From Flavobacterium sp. SCGC AAA160-P02 (GTDB taxonomy: Bacteria; Bacteroidota; Bacteroidia; Flavobacteriales; Flavobacteriaceae), in NCBI GenBank assembly GCA_000383355.1, contig KB911098.1, forward strand, positions 1 to 40,638: a stretch of 40,638 nt of DNA, written 5' to 3'. The notes under the pieces are model-generated. The model saw nothing but the letters and a program-made list of their open reading frames with translations, searched no databases and was not told the DNA's origin. This document shows, piece after piece, positions 16,116 through 24,961 of the stretch (position 1 is its first letter; every line of letters starts with the position of its first letter). The position numbers and the translations under genes are program-made.

Positions 16116-16541
16116 TTGTTATCAAGAAAGGTTGAGGGATTAGACCCGATAAACGAATTTGCAGTGGGTATTGAGTATAATTTTTATGAGTACGACTTAT
16201 CATCAAAAAATAAAACTAGTACTCCTTATATTTTGTTACAAGTAGCAGCTGTAGATTTTGAAACTCCTAGAGTACAGAATACAGATGGTAGTTTTATCTT
16301 TACCAGAAATACATCTATTGCCGTACCTTTTGGAATTGGTTACAAAACGAAAGTTTATGGTAAAATAGCTTTTGCTATAGAAACTACATTTCGTTATACA
16401 TTCACAGATAAATTAGATTTCACTACAAGCCAGTTTTCAGAATTAGATTTTGGAGGCACTTCAAATGATTGGTATATGTTTTCTGGTGTTTCTTTAGTTT
16501 ATACTTTTGGAAGACCCGCTTGCTTTGCTGATCAAAGATAA
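16116..16541 (+). pseudogene. DUF6089-like outer-membrane barrel gene, 5' half missing
   Basis: The frame opens only at a TTG (16116), just after a TGA, and has no usable ATG. Its 141 codons match the C-terminal part of the DUF6089-type proteins that commonly precede uppS in flavobacteria: INEFAVGIEYNFYEY, PFGIGYKTK, TTFRYTFTDKLD, NDWYMFSGVSLVYTFGR. Family members are about 230 residues with a signal peptide; here roughly the first 90 residues, including the signal, are absent. A promoter-like TGAATATTTG lies at 16077-16086. The product could not be exported, so I call a pseudogene. The 3' end, 5 bp before uppS, may still serve in transcription through the operon. Confidence 0.7.
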
Positions 16542-16546
16542 AATTT

Positions 16547-17296
16547 ATGGAAAAAAAATTACTCATTAGGTCTGAAAATATACCAAAGCACGTTGCCGTA
16601 ATTATGGATGGTAACGGACGTTGGGCTAAAGACAAGGGTATGAATCGTATTTTTGGTCACAAGAATGCAATAACTGCTGTAAGGGACACTATAGAAGCTG
16701 CTGCAGAAATAGGAACAGAAGCAATTACTTTATATGCTTTTTCTACAGAAAACTGGAAAAGACCTAAACTAGAGGTAAATGCTTTAATGGGTTTATTAAT
16801 AAACTCATTAAACAAAGAATTAAGTACTTTACAAAAAAATGAAGTTAGACTTAATACTATTGGAGATATAAATACTCTTCCAAATAATGCGCAAAAAACA
16901 TTAAAAGAGGTTGTAAGTAAAACTAAAAATAACAAAAAAATAGTCTTAACATTAGCTCTGAGTTATGGAGCTAGGGAAGAAATTGTTAATACTATTAAAA
17001 ACATATCTAAAAAAGTTGTTAATAAGGAGCTTTCTATCGAAGAAATAGACGAAAAAATTATAAATAATCATTTATATACGTTTAATTTGCCCGACGTTGA
17101 TTTAATGATAAGAACTAGCGGAGAACAAAGAATAAGCAATTTCCTTTTATGGCAAATGGCTTACGCCGAATTATATTTTACAAATATACTTTGGCCAGAT
17201 TTTAGAAAAGAGCATTTTTATGATGCAATTATAGAATATCAGAATAGAGAACGAAGATTTGGAAAAACAAGCGAGCAAATTAAACCAGCAGAATAG
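16547..17296 (+). CDS. uppS: Isoprenyl transferase (undecaprenyl diphosphate synthase)
   Basis: The enzyme builds the C55 lipid carrier for peptidoglycan and envelope glycans from isopentenyl diphosphate and farnesyl diphosphate. The product is 249 residues, normal for cis-prenyltransferases. Catalytic D21 lies in VIMDGNGRWAK; H38 follows in GHK; the C-terminal block RTSGEQRISNFLLWQMAYAE carries the Arg and Ser diphosphate-binding residues, and Y-F-T-LWPDF closes the site. It begins 5 bp after the truncated DUF6089-like frame and overlaps bamA by 38 bp, so the genes form one operon for envelope building. Confidence 0.97.
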   Translation: MEKKLLIRSENIPKHVAVIMDGNGRWAKDKGMNRIFGHKNAITAVRDTIEAAAEIGTEAITLYAFSTENWKRPKLEVNALMGLLINSLNKELSTLQKNEVRLNTIGDINTLPNNAQKTLKEVVSKTKNNKKIVLTLALSYGAREEIVNTIKNISKKVVNKELSIEEIDEKIINNHLYTFNLPDVDLMIRTSGEQRISNFLLWQMAYAELYFTNILWPDFRKEHFYDAIIEYQNRERRFGKTSEQIKPAE

Positions 17297-19826
17297 CAAT
17301 ATATTTAAGGCTATTATTTTTACTTTTTTACTTACCTTGGTTGCTTTACCTACCAAAGCACAAGTACTTAATGACTCTACTGCAGTTGTTAAAAAAGATA
17401 CTATAACAGTACAAGAAAATATCGTGTATGAAAAAGGCAAAGAATATATACTTGGCGGTATCTCTATTATTGGATTACAGAAATTTACAGAATCTACAGT
17501 AAAAGTTTTTACTGGTCTAAAAATAGGACAACCTCTAAAATTACCAGGAGACAAGTTAACTAGTGCCATTAAAAAACTATATGAAAGTAAGCAGTTTAGC
17601 ACAGTTGATGTTTATTTAATCAGAGTTGATGGTAACACCATATATTTAGAGTTTGATGTAAAAGAATTACCTCAATTAAACGAAATTAGCATAGCAGGAA
17701 TAAGAAAAAATAAATCTAAAGCATTAAAAACTGAAGCAGAGCTTAAAACTGGAGCTATGGTCACAGATAATTTAATTGTTACTACAAAAAACTATTTTAA
17801 AAAGAAATATACAGACAAAGGGTTTTTAAAGACAAAAGTAAGTATTGACACCAAAATAGATTCCTCAGATATTAATGCCGTTAATATGAATATTTTCATA
17901 GATAAAGGCTCTAAAATAAAAATAAAAAACATAAACTTTCAGGGAAATAAAGCTCTCACAGATGGGAATTTAAGATCTGCGATGAGTAATACTAGAAGAA
18001 AATTTTTAGGAAGGTTCTGGAAGGGTTCTAAGTATGTAGATGATAAATTTAAAGAAGATCTTGTAAGTATATTAGACACCTACAGTAGACTTGGGTATAG
18101 AGATTCTAGAATTTTAGCGGATTCTATATCTTGGAATGAAGACAACACTATCAATATAGACATAACATTAGAAGAGGGTAGGCAATATATATTCGGTGAC
18201 ATTATTTATGTTGGAAATAAAAGTTATACAGACCAACAATTAAATACACTTCTAAAGATAGAAAAAGGAGATGTTTATAACGGTTCTGTTCTTAAGGAAA
18301 GAATTACTGGAGATGGTAGCCCTAGCTCAGATGATATTCAAACACTCTATCAAAACAGCGGTTATTTATTCTCCTCTGTAAATGCAGTAGAAACAAAGGT
18401 TGTAAATGATTCCATTACTGTTGAAATTAGAATTAGAGAAGACGAAAAAGCTACTATAAACAAAGTAAGTGTTATTGGAAACGACAAAACCAATGATTTT
18501 GTTATCTATAGAGAATTAAGGGTAAAACCTGGTTCTTTATTTAGTAGAGATGCAATTATTAGATCTATTCGTGAAATTGGACAACTTGGCTATTTTGACA
18601 CCAATGTAACACCAGATGTAAAACCAAACTACCAAGATAAAACTGCGGATATAGAGTTTACTGTTATAGAAAAGGGAGGAAGTCAAATAGAGCTTCAAGG
18701 TGGTTATGGCGGAGGTTCATTTATTGGAACATTAGGATTGTCTTTTAATAATTTTTCTGTTAGAAATATATTCAAAAAAGAAGCTTACAAGCCTCTTCCA
18801 ATGGGTGATGGGCAATCTTTATCTTTACGACTACAAACCAGTAGAACGTTTAATACCTATAGTTTTTCTTTTACAGAGCCTTGGTTTGGTGGTAAAAAGC
18901 CTCAATCTTTATCATTCTCGGTATATTCTTCCAAGCAATTTCAGTTAGACAGACAAACTTTTGATGTAGATAAAGATCGAAGTTTAGAAATTGTTGGTGC
19001 TTCTGTAGGAATTGCCAAAAGATTAACCTGGCCAAGTGACTTTTTTACATTATCACAAACATTTAGCTATCAAAGTTTTGGATTAAATGATTATCAATTT
19101 AGGGTTGGTACAGATATTTTAAATGAAGGAGATCTAAATAACCTAGCCTATAATATTAGTTTAAGTAGAAATTCGGCTGGACCAAGTTTAATATTTCCAA
19201 CCTATGGGTCTACGTTTAGTATTAGTGCAAAAGCAACCGTACCCTACTCACTATTTAATAATAAAGATTATCAAAGTTTAGATCCTGCAGAAAGGTTTAA
19301 GTGGTTAGAATACTATAAACTATTATTTAAAGGGAAATGGTACAACGGATTTACGGATAAATTAGTCTTAATGGCTAATGCAGAAATGGGGTATTTAGGC
19401 TTTTATAATGACGAATTAGGAAGCACTCCTTTTGAGCGTTTCTTTGTTGGTGGAGATGGTATCGCTCAATTTCAATTAGATGGTAGAGAAAGTGTTGGAT
19501 TAAGAGGATATGAGAACAACAGATTATCTTCTATAGAAGGAGGTACTATTTATAATAAATTTCAATTAGAACTAAGGTATTCTATCACAGATAAGCCCTC
19601 TGCATCTATTTATACCATAGGTTTTTTAGAAGCTGGGAACTCTTATGACAATTTTACTACCTTTAATCCGTTTAACCTCAAAAGGTCTGCTGGTTTAGGT
19701 ATACGTATTTTTATGCCTGCATTTGGATTATTAGGAATTGATTTTGCTCACGGATTTGATCCTTTACCAGGTTCAAATATTAAATCTGGATGGCAAACTC
19801 ACTTTATCATAGGGCAGCAGTTTTAA
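17259..19826 (+). CDS. bamA: Outer-membrane assembly factor BamA
   Basis: This is the central pore of the machine that folds beta-barrels into the outer membrane. The product is 855 residues: signal peptide (ending LPTKAQ) after a somewhat long basic start, several POTRA domains (about 60-440, with segments such as GNKALTDGNLRSAMSN and VIGNDKTNDFVIYRELRVKPG), and a C-terminal Omp85 barrel from about 460, with GGYGGGSFIGTLGLSFNNFS and the lid-loop motif VGLRGYENNRLS (VRGF/Y type). The chain ends in GWQTHFIIGQQF with a terminal aromatic, as in barrels. The ATG at 17259 lies inside uppS; no later in-frame start would keep the signal peptide. Confidence 0.96.
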   Translation: MEKQASKLNQQNSNIFKAIIFTFLLTLVALPTKAQVLNDSTAVVKKDTITVQENIVYEKGKEYILGGISIIGLQKFTESTVKVFTGLKIGQPLKLPGDKLTSAIKKLYESKQFSTVDVYLIRVDGNTIYLEFDVKELPQLNEISIAGIRKNKSKALKTEAELKTGAMVTDNLIVTTKNYFKKKYTDKGFLKTKVSIDTKIDSSDINAVNMNIFIDKGSKIKIKNINFQGNKALTDGNLRSAMSNTRRKFLGRFWKGSKYVDDKFKEDLVSILDTYSRLGYRDSRILADSISWNEDNTINIDITLEEGRQYIFGDIIYVGNKSYTDQQLNTLLKIEKGDVYNGSVLKERITGDGSPSSDDIQTLYQNSGYLFSSVNAVETKVVNDSITVEIRIREDEKATINKVSVIGNDKTNDFVIYRELRVKPGSLFSRDAIIRSIREIGQLGYFDTNVTPDVKPNYQDKTADIEFTVIEKGGSQIELQGGYGGGSFIGTLGLSFNNFSVRNIFKKEAYKPLPMGDGQSLSLRLQTSRTFNTYSFSFTEPWFGGKKPQSLSFSVYSSKQFQLDRQTFDVDKDRSLEIVGASVGIAKRLTWPSDFFTLSQTFSYQSFGLNDYQFRVGTDILNEGDLNNLAYNISLSRNSAGPSLIFPTYGSTFSISAKATVPYSLFNNKDYQSLDPAERFKWLEYYKLLFKGKWYNGFTDKLVLMANAEMGYLGFYNDELGSTPFERFFVGGDGIAQFQLDGRESVGLRGYENNRLSSIEGGTIYNKFQLELRYSITDKPSASIYTIGFLEAGNSYDNFTTFNPFNLKRSAGLGIRIFMPAFGLLGIDFAHGFDPLPGSNIKSGWQTHFIIGQQF

Positions 19827-19856
19827 TTAAAAAGAAATTAATCTTAATTTTAGAAC

Positions 19857-20663
19857 ATGATGTTTTCAAAGCAAAATAAAATGATATTAAATATCTGTTT
19901 ATGTTTGTTTCTTTCCAGTAGCATATTTGTTACAGCGCAAAAGGCACAAAGAATTGCATATATAGATATGGAGTATATTTTAGACAATGTTCCCGAATAT
20001 CTAGAAGCTCAAAATACCTTAAATGCCAAAGTAACCAAATGGAGAGGTGCACTAGATAAATTAAATAGGTATATAGAGAAAACAAAAACAGACTTAGCCA
20101 ATGAACGAGCTATTTTAACAAATGATCTCATTCAAGACAAGGAAGATGAAATAACACTAAAACAAGAAGAATTAAGAAGGTTAGAATCTTTGTATTTTGG
20201 GCCAAATGGAGATATGTTTTTATTGAGGAAACAATTAGTAAAACCTGTTCAAGATCAAGTTTATAATTCTATAAGAGATATTGTAATTAAAAGAAAATAT
20301 GATTTTGTTTTTGACAAATCTAGCGATCTAGTAATGTTGTATTCCAATAAAAAATACGATATTAGCGAACTTGTTTTAAATGATATAGTAAGAGAGCGAA
20401 AACTAGAGGAAAATAAAGAAAAAAGAGCTAAAAAGAGAACTCCTAATAAAGAGTTAACAGACAGACAAAAAAAAGCAGTACTAGATAGAGAAGCTGCAAT
20501 AAAAAAGAAGGAAGAAGATAGATTAGCAAAGAAGAAAAAAATTGAAGAGGCTAGAAAAAAAAGAATCGCAGATATAGCACAAAAAAGAAAGATATTAAAA
20601 GAAAAGAAAGAAGCTGTAAGAAAGAAAAAAGAACAGGTTAATAAAGATCAGGATAATAATTAA
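19857..20663 (+). CDS. OmpH/Skp family periplasmic chaperone with a long basic tail
   Basis: The product is 268 residues. It has a signal peptide (MMFSKQNKMILNICLCLFLSSS, ending TAQ), then the OmpH core AYIDMEYILDNVPEYLEAQN with long coiled-coil arms. The family core is about 150-170 residues; here about 85 extra residues form a tail made almost wholly of Lys, Arg, Glu and Ala (KKKEEDRLAKKKKIEEARKK), predicted to be a continuous helix. Two adjacent ATGs at 19857 and 19860 are equally possible starts. It follows bamA by 30 bp. The likely role is to hold unfolded outer-membrane proteins for BamA. Confidence 0.9.
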   Translation: MMFSKQNKMILNICLCLFLSSSIFVTAQKAQRIAYIDMEYILDNVPEYLEAQNTLNAKVTKWRGALDKLNRYIEKTKTDLANERAILTNDLIQDKEDEITLKQEELRRLESLYFGPNGDMFLLRKQLVKPVQDQVYNSIRDIVIKRKYDFVFDKSSDLVMLYSNKKYDISELVLNDIVRERKLEENKEKRAKKRTPNKELTDRQKKAVLDREAAIKKKEEDRLAKKKKIEEARKKRIADIAQKRKILKEKKEAVRKKKEQVNKDQDNN

Positions 20664-20673
20664 ATTAAACAAA

Positions 20674-21219
20674 ATGAGAAAATTTAAGAGTTTACTATTA
20701 GTTGCGTTTTTAACTTTAGGAATGAGTGGAATTGCAAATGCACAAAAAATTGGGCATGTAGTTTACGAAAGAGTAATTGCAAATATGCCAGAAACTAGAG
20801 CATTGCAGGCAGAATTAGCTAAAATTACTAAGACATACAAAGATGATATCGATGGCATGAAGAAAAAGCTAGATGATAAAATAAAAAAGTATACTGCAGA
20901 GCAAGCACAACAAACAGAAGATACCAATAAGCAAAGAGCTCAAGAAGTACAAGTAGATAATTCTAGAATTCAGCAAGCTGAGCAAGCTGCTTATCAAGAT
21001 ATTCAAGAAAAACAAAACAACAAGTTAGTTCCTATCATTGGTAAAGCAAGAAAAGCTATTAGCGAAATAGCCAAAGCAAAGCAAATTCTTTATGTACTTG
21101 ATGCTTCTGCAGGAAGAAGCCTTTTAGTTTCTGAAGGAGAAGACTTATATGAAGCTGTAAAAGTAAAATTAGGGCTGTTAGCAGATGCTAAAAAACCAAC
21201 TTCACCAGGTCAGAATTAA
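20674..21219 (+). CDS. OmpH/Skp family periplasmic chaperone
   Basis: The product is 181 residues with a signal peptide (LLLVAFLTLGMSGIANAQ). The core starts KIGHVVYERVIANMPETRAL, followed by Gln/Lys-rich coiled-coil arms (about 45-130) and the closing strands ILYVLDASAGRSLLVSEGEDLYEAV. This is the standard Skp size. It is a diverged neighbour of the longer copy 10 bp upstream. A strong terminator follows, so it ends the uppS-bamA-ompH-ompH unit. Confidence 0.92.
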   Translation: MRKFKSLLLVAFLTLGMSGIANAQKIGHVVYERVIANMPETRALQAELAKITKTYKDDIDGMKKKLDDKIKKYTAEQAQQTEDTNKQRAQEVQVDNSRIQQAEQAAYQDIQEKQNNKLVPIIGKARKAISEIAKAKQILYVLDASAGRSLLVSEGEDLYEAVKVKLGLLADAKKPTSPGQN

Positions 21220-21242
21220 TAAATACAAAAATACATTGAAAT

Positions 21243-21273
21243 AAAATCCTACTTTACAAGTAGGATTTTTTTT
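21243..21273 (+). terminator. Intrinsic terminator of the uppS-bamA-ompH unit
   Basis: AAAATCCTACTT and AAGTAGGATTTT form a perfect 12-bp stem with loop TAC and a T tract. It separates the operon from murI. Confidence 0.9.
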
Positions 21274-21287
21274 ATTTTTACAAACTT

Positions 21288-22079
21288 ATGAATTCAATTG
21301 AAGATAAGCCTATTGGTTTTTTTGACTCTGGCATAGGTGGTACATCTATCTGGAAAGAAGTACATCAGCTTTTACCAAATGAAAGCACCATCTACTTAGC
21401 GGACAGTAAAAATGCACCATATGGTCAAAAATCAAAAGAAAAAATAATTGAATTTAGTATAAAAAATACGGAGTTTCTTCTTAATAAAAATGCAAAAATT
21501 ATAATTGTAGCTTGCAATACTGCTACTACAAATGCTATCTCAACTCTTAGAAAGAAATATGATATTCCTTTCATAGGAATAGAACCAGCTATTAAACCTG
21601 CTGGATTGATTACAAAAACTAAAAAAATAGGAGTATTGGCTACACAGGGAACAATACAAAGCGATCTCTTTGAACAAACATCTTCAAGTTTAGATACTAC
21701 AATTGAGATTATAGAGCAAGTAGGAGAAGGACTGGTTGATCTAATTGAAAAAGGTGAGATAGAGTCTAAACAAATGCAAAAGCTTCTTTATAAGTACTTA
21801 AATCCAATGATAGAAAAAAATATAGATGCGTTGGTATTAGGATGCTCTCATTTCCCGTACCTAATACCGCATATAAAAGATATAATAGGTAATAAAATTA
21901 AAATAATTGATTCTGGTTCTGCAGTGGCAAGACAAACAAAGAAAATACTAACTAGTTTAGATATCCTCCAAAATAACAAAAACAACTTTACTCACGAGTT
22001 TTACAGCAATAAAAACACGAAAATTTTATCAGAATTACTGAATAACAAAAAAGTAAAACTTATAAAGCAAAATTTTTAA
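21288..22079 (+). CDS. murI: Glutamate racemase
   Basis: The enzyme converts L- to D-glutamate for peptidoglycan. The product is 263 residues, the usual length. The two catalytic cysteines are present, C76 in VACNTATTNA and C186 in LGCSHFPYL, with the glutamate-binding FFDSGIGG at 11-18 (D13, S14) and APYGQKS. TATTTTTA, a one-mismatch -7 box, lies less than 10 bp before the ATG, so the leader is very short. Its 3' end overlaps the stop of the convergent PorP/SprF gene by 4 bp. Confidence 0.97.
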   Translation: MNSIEDKPIGFFDSGIGGTSIWKEVHQLLPNESTIYLADSKNAPYGQKSKEKIIEFSIKNTEFLLNKNAKIIIVACNTATTNAISTLRKKYDIPFIGIEPAIKPAGLITKTKKIGVLATQGTIQSDLFEQTSSSLDTTIEIIEQVGEGLVDLIEKGEIESKQMQKLLYKYLNPMIEKNIDALVLGCSHFPYLIPHIKDIIGNKIKIIDSGSAVARQTKKILTSLDILQNNKNNFTHEFYSNKNTKILSELLNNKKVKLIKQNF

Positions 22080-23047
22080 AAAGAAGCATTTATATTAGGG
22101 CATGCAGCAGCTCTTGGTTTTTTTGTAAATAAATTAACCCCAACAGATACTTGATGAAGACCATAATTTGTAAGTACAATATCATTTAGTTGTCTTGTAT
22201 AAGTGTAAGAAAACATCCATTTATTATAATTTACTCCAATTATTGGGGTAACATACACTAAGTCTTCAATTGGTTTTGAATCAAAACCTCTCCTGTATGA
22301 CAATGCGGCCCATAATTGAGTTTTATTAAAATCTTTATATACTTTTAAATTGAAGTCTACAATTCTTTCTCCAGTAGACTCCCTTAATTGAACCATCATT
22401 GAGGGTTCAAATTGAAACATTTGATCTTGACCAAAATAATATCCCAACGATAATACATAATTTCTTAAATCTAAAGGTTCAAGATTATTATTAAGATTAT
22501 TCTTAGCGGACAACAGTAAATTTTTAACGGTAAAATAGGAAGAAAACCCTTTCCTGTGGTAAGCAACACTAAAATCTGCATTGAAATAACCATCACTCCT
22601 AATTATTGAAGCTACAGTTGGATCTCCAAAAAATTGCGATTGATCTACTTGATTTTGAACTGCTGTTAATGAAAGACCAAAAGAAATTTGATTAAAAATA
22701 GAGGCTCTGTTTAAATCTAAATGATAGGCGAAAGTTCCTTGAAAGCCTTTTTGTGAATGAAAACCATTACTATCATTAAAAAGAATAAAACCAATGGCTG
22801 CTTTCTCACGAAAACGATTATGAAAACTTATAGTTTGCAAGGTTGGTGCACCTTTAATATCACCCCATTGTTGTCTTGCAGTAAAACGCAATTTACCAGT
22901 ATTGCCAATACCGGCAGCAGAAGGGTGAACTAAATAAACATTGTCAGATAAGTAATCGGAGTAAATAGGAAGAGTTTCTTGAGACAATCCTTCAGCAATG
23001 AAGAATACAGAGGTAAAGAATAAAATTAAACTTTTTAATAGATTCAT
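22076..23047 (-). CDS. PorP/SprF family type IX secretion membrane protein
   Basis: The product is 323 residues with a signal peptide (ending EGLSQ). It starts with the family pattern LPIYSDYLSDNVYLVHPSAAGIG and RQQWGDIKGAPTLQTISFH, followed by alternating strands of a small outer-membrane barrel. PorP/SprF proteins help secrete or anchor particular large adhesins at the cell surface and are often next to their client gene. Here no client adjoins it, though a giant type IX substrate lies at 31214. The unusual end RAAACPNINASF is cysteine-containing. Confidence 0.9.
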   Translation of the reverse strand: MNLLKSLILFFTSVFFIAEGLSQETLPIYSDYLSDNVYLVHPSAAGIGNTGKLRFTARQQWGDIKGAPTLQTISFHNRFREKAAIGFILFNDSNGFHSQKGFQGTFAYHLDLNRASIFNQISFGLSLTAVQNQVDQSQFFGDPTVASIIRSDGYFNADFSVAYHRKGFSSYFTVKNLLLSAKNNLNNNLEPLDLRNYVLSLGYYFGQDQMFQFEPSMMVQLRESTGERIVDFNLKVYKDFNKTQLWAALSYRRGFDSKPIEDLVYVTPIIGVNYNKWMFSYTYTRQLNDIVLTNYGLHQVSVGVNLFTKKPRAAACPNINASF

Positions 23048-23104
23048 AAAAGTTAAAACTTAGGGTTGTAAATATATTGTTTTATATCAAATATCACCAT
23101 AACA

Positions 23105-23137
23105 TTTAACATTTAAAAGTTTTAGTTTAATGTTAAA
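23105..23137. repeat. Inverted repeat between porP/sprF and the sugar porter
   Basis: TTTAACATT and AATGTTAAA are perfect arms with a 15-nt loop. The repeat lies 20 bp past the porter stop and 58 bp before the PorP/SprF start. It lacks a T tract, so it may be a weak terminator for the porter or an operator for the PorP/SprF gene. Confidence 0.35.
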
Positions 23138-23156
23138 TAATTAAATTTCATAAAAG

Positions 23157-24701
23157 CTATCTAGCAACTAAATCTCTTTCTAGCTCCTCTAAAGATTTTC
23201 CTTTAGTTTCAGGTACAATTTTTACCATCAATAAAAAACCAAATAACGCAATGATACCGAAAATGAAAAAGGTAAGTGCATTTCCTAAATTTGATAATTC
23301 CCAAGGAAATACCAGTTGAACCAAAGAACTTATTAAAGAGTTAATAAAAGCAATAATACCAATAGCTAATCCTCTATATTTTAAAGGATATAGTTCGGAT
23401 AATAAGACCCACATTACTGGACCTAATGAAAATGCAAAGCAAGCAATAAAACCTAAAATACCTATGAGTATTAAAGTAGCATTAATACTGGTAGATACTT
23501 CTAAAATAGCACCATCATTTTTACTGTAAATCTTATTTCCTAAAATATCTTTTAAATCATTTTTAAAGGCTACATCTTCCATGTAGACTTTATCTATTAA
23601 AGGAAGTAATTTTTGAGATTCAGCAAATTCTAGTTGATCTATCTTTTCTGTAGTTAATTGATAAGTTGCTTGGCTAAAACCATAAGCACACAATAATAAA
23701 CTAATTGCAATTCCTGCTGTACCAAATAATAACAGAGGTCTTCTTCCCATTCTATCTATTAAGTAAATAGCTACAAAAGTAAAAATTACTGAAATTGTAC
23801 TTAACAAAACTCCAGATGAAAAAGCAGCATCTGTTCCTATACCTGTCTGTTCGAATATTGATGTTGCATAAAAATAAACAGCATTTATACCAGTAATTTG
23901 CTGAAGAATTCCAACGATTAGGCCAACAACTAAAATAAAACGTAATGATGGTTTTAATAAATCTTTAATTTTTAATCTGCCCTTATTTTTATCTTCGTAA
24001 ATATTTTTCTCTATAGCGGTAATTTCTATACCTCCTCTTTCATGTCCGTGTATTTTATTTAAAACTTTCTTAGCTTCTTCATAATTTTCCTTCAAATACA
24101 ACCAACGTGGACTTTTAGGAACAAAAAACAAAAGCACAAAATAGAAGATTGCTGGTATTAGTTCTACTCCTAACATATATCTCCAAACATTTTCATCTGA
24201 TAAAAAAGAACTATCTAAAGTATTGTATTTGTTAAAAAAATAATTACTTAAGAATGCTGCAAAAAACCCAAAAACAATATTTAATTGTTGAAGAGAAACA
24301 AGTTTACCTCTATTTTCTGCTGTTGAAATTTCTGCGATATAAATTGGCGCTAAAACCAAGGCAGCACCAAAAGCAATTCCTCCAATAATTCTTGCAATAT
24401 AAAGCATTTCATAAGAGATGGACATCGCAGATAAAACAGCTGAAACAGCATATAAAAAAGCAACAAAAATGAGTGTTTTTTTTCTTCCAATAATATCACT
24501 AATTCTTCCTGAAAATAACATGGCAAACATAGCCGCAAAGGAAGGAGCGCTAACTACCCAACCAGATTGAATTTCATTTAAATCAAATTCTGGCCCTGCA
24601 TAAGACATAACTCCTGAAATAATTCCTGCATCGAATCCAAAAAGGAACCCCCCTAATGCTACGATAAAACTTATAAAAATGGTGTATAATTTATTATTCA
24701 T
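23157..24701 (-). CDS. Sugar porter family MFS transporter (sugar/H+ symporter)
   Basis: The product is 514 residues with twelve membrane helices, of the XylE/AraE/GLUT type. Signatures: GFDAGIISGVM in helix 1, GRISDIIGRKK between helices 2 and 3, VPKSPRWLYLK after helix 6, the sugar-binding QQITGINAVYFYATSIF in helix 7, DRMGRRPLLLFG between 8 and 9, and PETKGKSLEELE at the end. A loop of about 70 residues between helices 9 and 10 (around 345-405) is longer than in XylE. The substrate is unknown; xylose, arabinose, glucose or galactose are all possible. Direct-repeat arrays upstream and the hybrid regulator at 25213 suggest sugar-dependent induction. Confidence 0.93.
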   Translation of the reverse strand: MNNKLYTIFISFIVALGGFLFGFDAGIISGVMSYAGPEFDLNEIQSGWVVSAPSFAAMFAMLFSGRISDIIGRKKTLIFVAFLYAVSAVLSAMSISYEMLYIARIIGGIAFGAALVLAPIYIAEISTAENRGKLVSLQQLNIVFGFFAAFLSNYFFNKYNTLDSSFLSDENVWRYMLGVELIPAIFYFVLLFFVPKSPRWLYLKENYEEAKKVLNKIHGHERGGIEITAIEKNIYEDKNKGRLKIKDLLKPSLRFILVVGLIVGILQQITGINAVYFYATSIFEQTGIGTDAAFSSGVLLSTISVIFTFVAIYLIDRMGRRPLLLFGTAGIAISLLLCAYGFSQATYQLTTEKIDQLEFAESQKLLPLIDKVYMEDVAFKNDLKDILGNKIYSKNDGAILEVSTSINATLILIGILGFIACFAFSLGPVMWVLLSELYPLKYRGLAIGIIAFINSLISSLVQLVFPWELSNLGNALTFFIFGIIALFGFLLMVKIVPETKGKSLEELERDLVAR

Positions 24702-24771
24702 TGTATATTTTTAATTTTTAAAAAAAGTAAATTTAGTAAATTATTGTTTGCATTGCACTAATATTAAATCT

Positions 24772-24779
24772 CAAAAATA
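24772..24779 (-). promoter_or_regulatory. Sugar porter promoter -7 box TATTTTTG
   Basis: An exact TAnnTTTG match on the minus strand lies 70 bp before the porter ATG. The -33 position has no TTTG, which fits a promoter that needs an activator, and the TTTAACTCAC array starts 32 bp upstream. Confidence 0.5.
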
Positions 24780-24810
24780 AATTCTCTAAAGCCAATAAGG
24801 TTATGCTAAC

Positions 24811-24854
24811 TTTAACTCACTTTAACTCACTTTAACTCACTTTAACTCACTTTA
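24811..24854. promoter_or_regulatory. Four tandem TTTAACTCAC repeats (10-bp period)
   Basis: Four identical decamers run from 24811 to 24850, followed by a partial TTTA. The period of one helical turn puts every TTAAC on the same face of DNA. Placement just upstream of the porter -7 box suggests activator sites. The same TTAAC-N5 spacing occurs in the OmpR-type array at 8525. Confidence 0.6.
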
Positions 24855-24865
24855 AAATCTAAAAT

Positions 24866-24903
24866 CTAAAAAAGAACATATAATCACCTAAAAAAGAACA
24901 TAT
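24866..24903. promoter_or_regulatory. Two 16-bp direct repeats, 22 bp apart
   Basis: CTAAAAAAGAACATAT occurs exactly at 24866-24881 and 24888-24903. Direct repeats two helical turns apart are the usual layout for a dimer of AraC-type domains, such as that ending the hybrid regulator encoded next door. They lie 87-131 bp upstream of the porter -7 box. Confidence 0.55.
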
Positions 24904-24961
24904 GGGAAAAAATGAGAGAACTTTAATCTATTCTAAGAACAATTATGCTAAAATGAAATCT

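Noticed and set aside
24811..24903. CRISPR-like repeat pattern
   Set aside because: Units are 10 bp tandem or a single pair of 16-mers without spacers of CRISPR size, and no cas genes are present.
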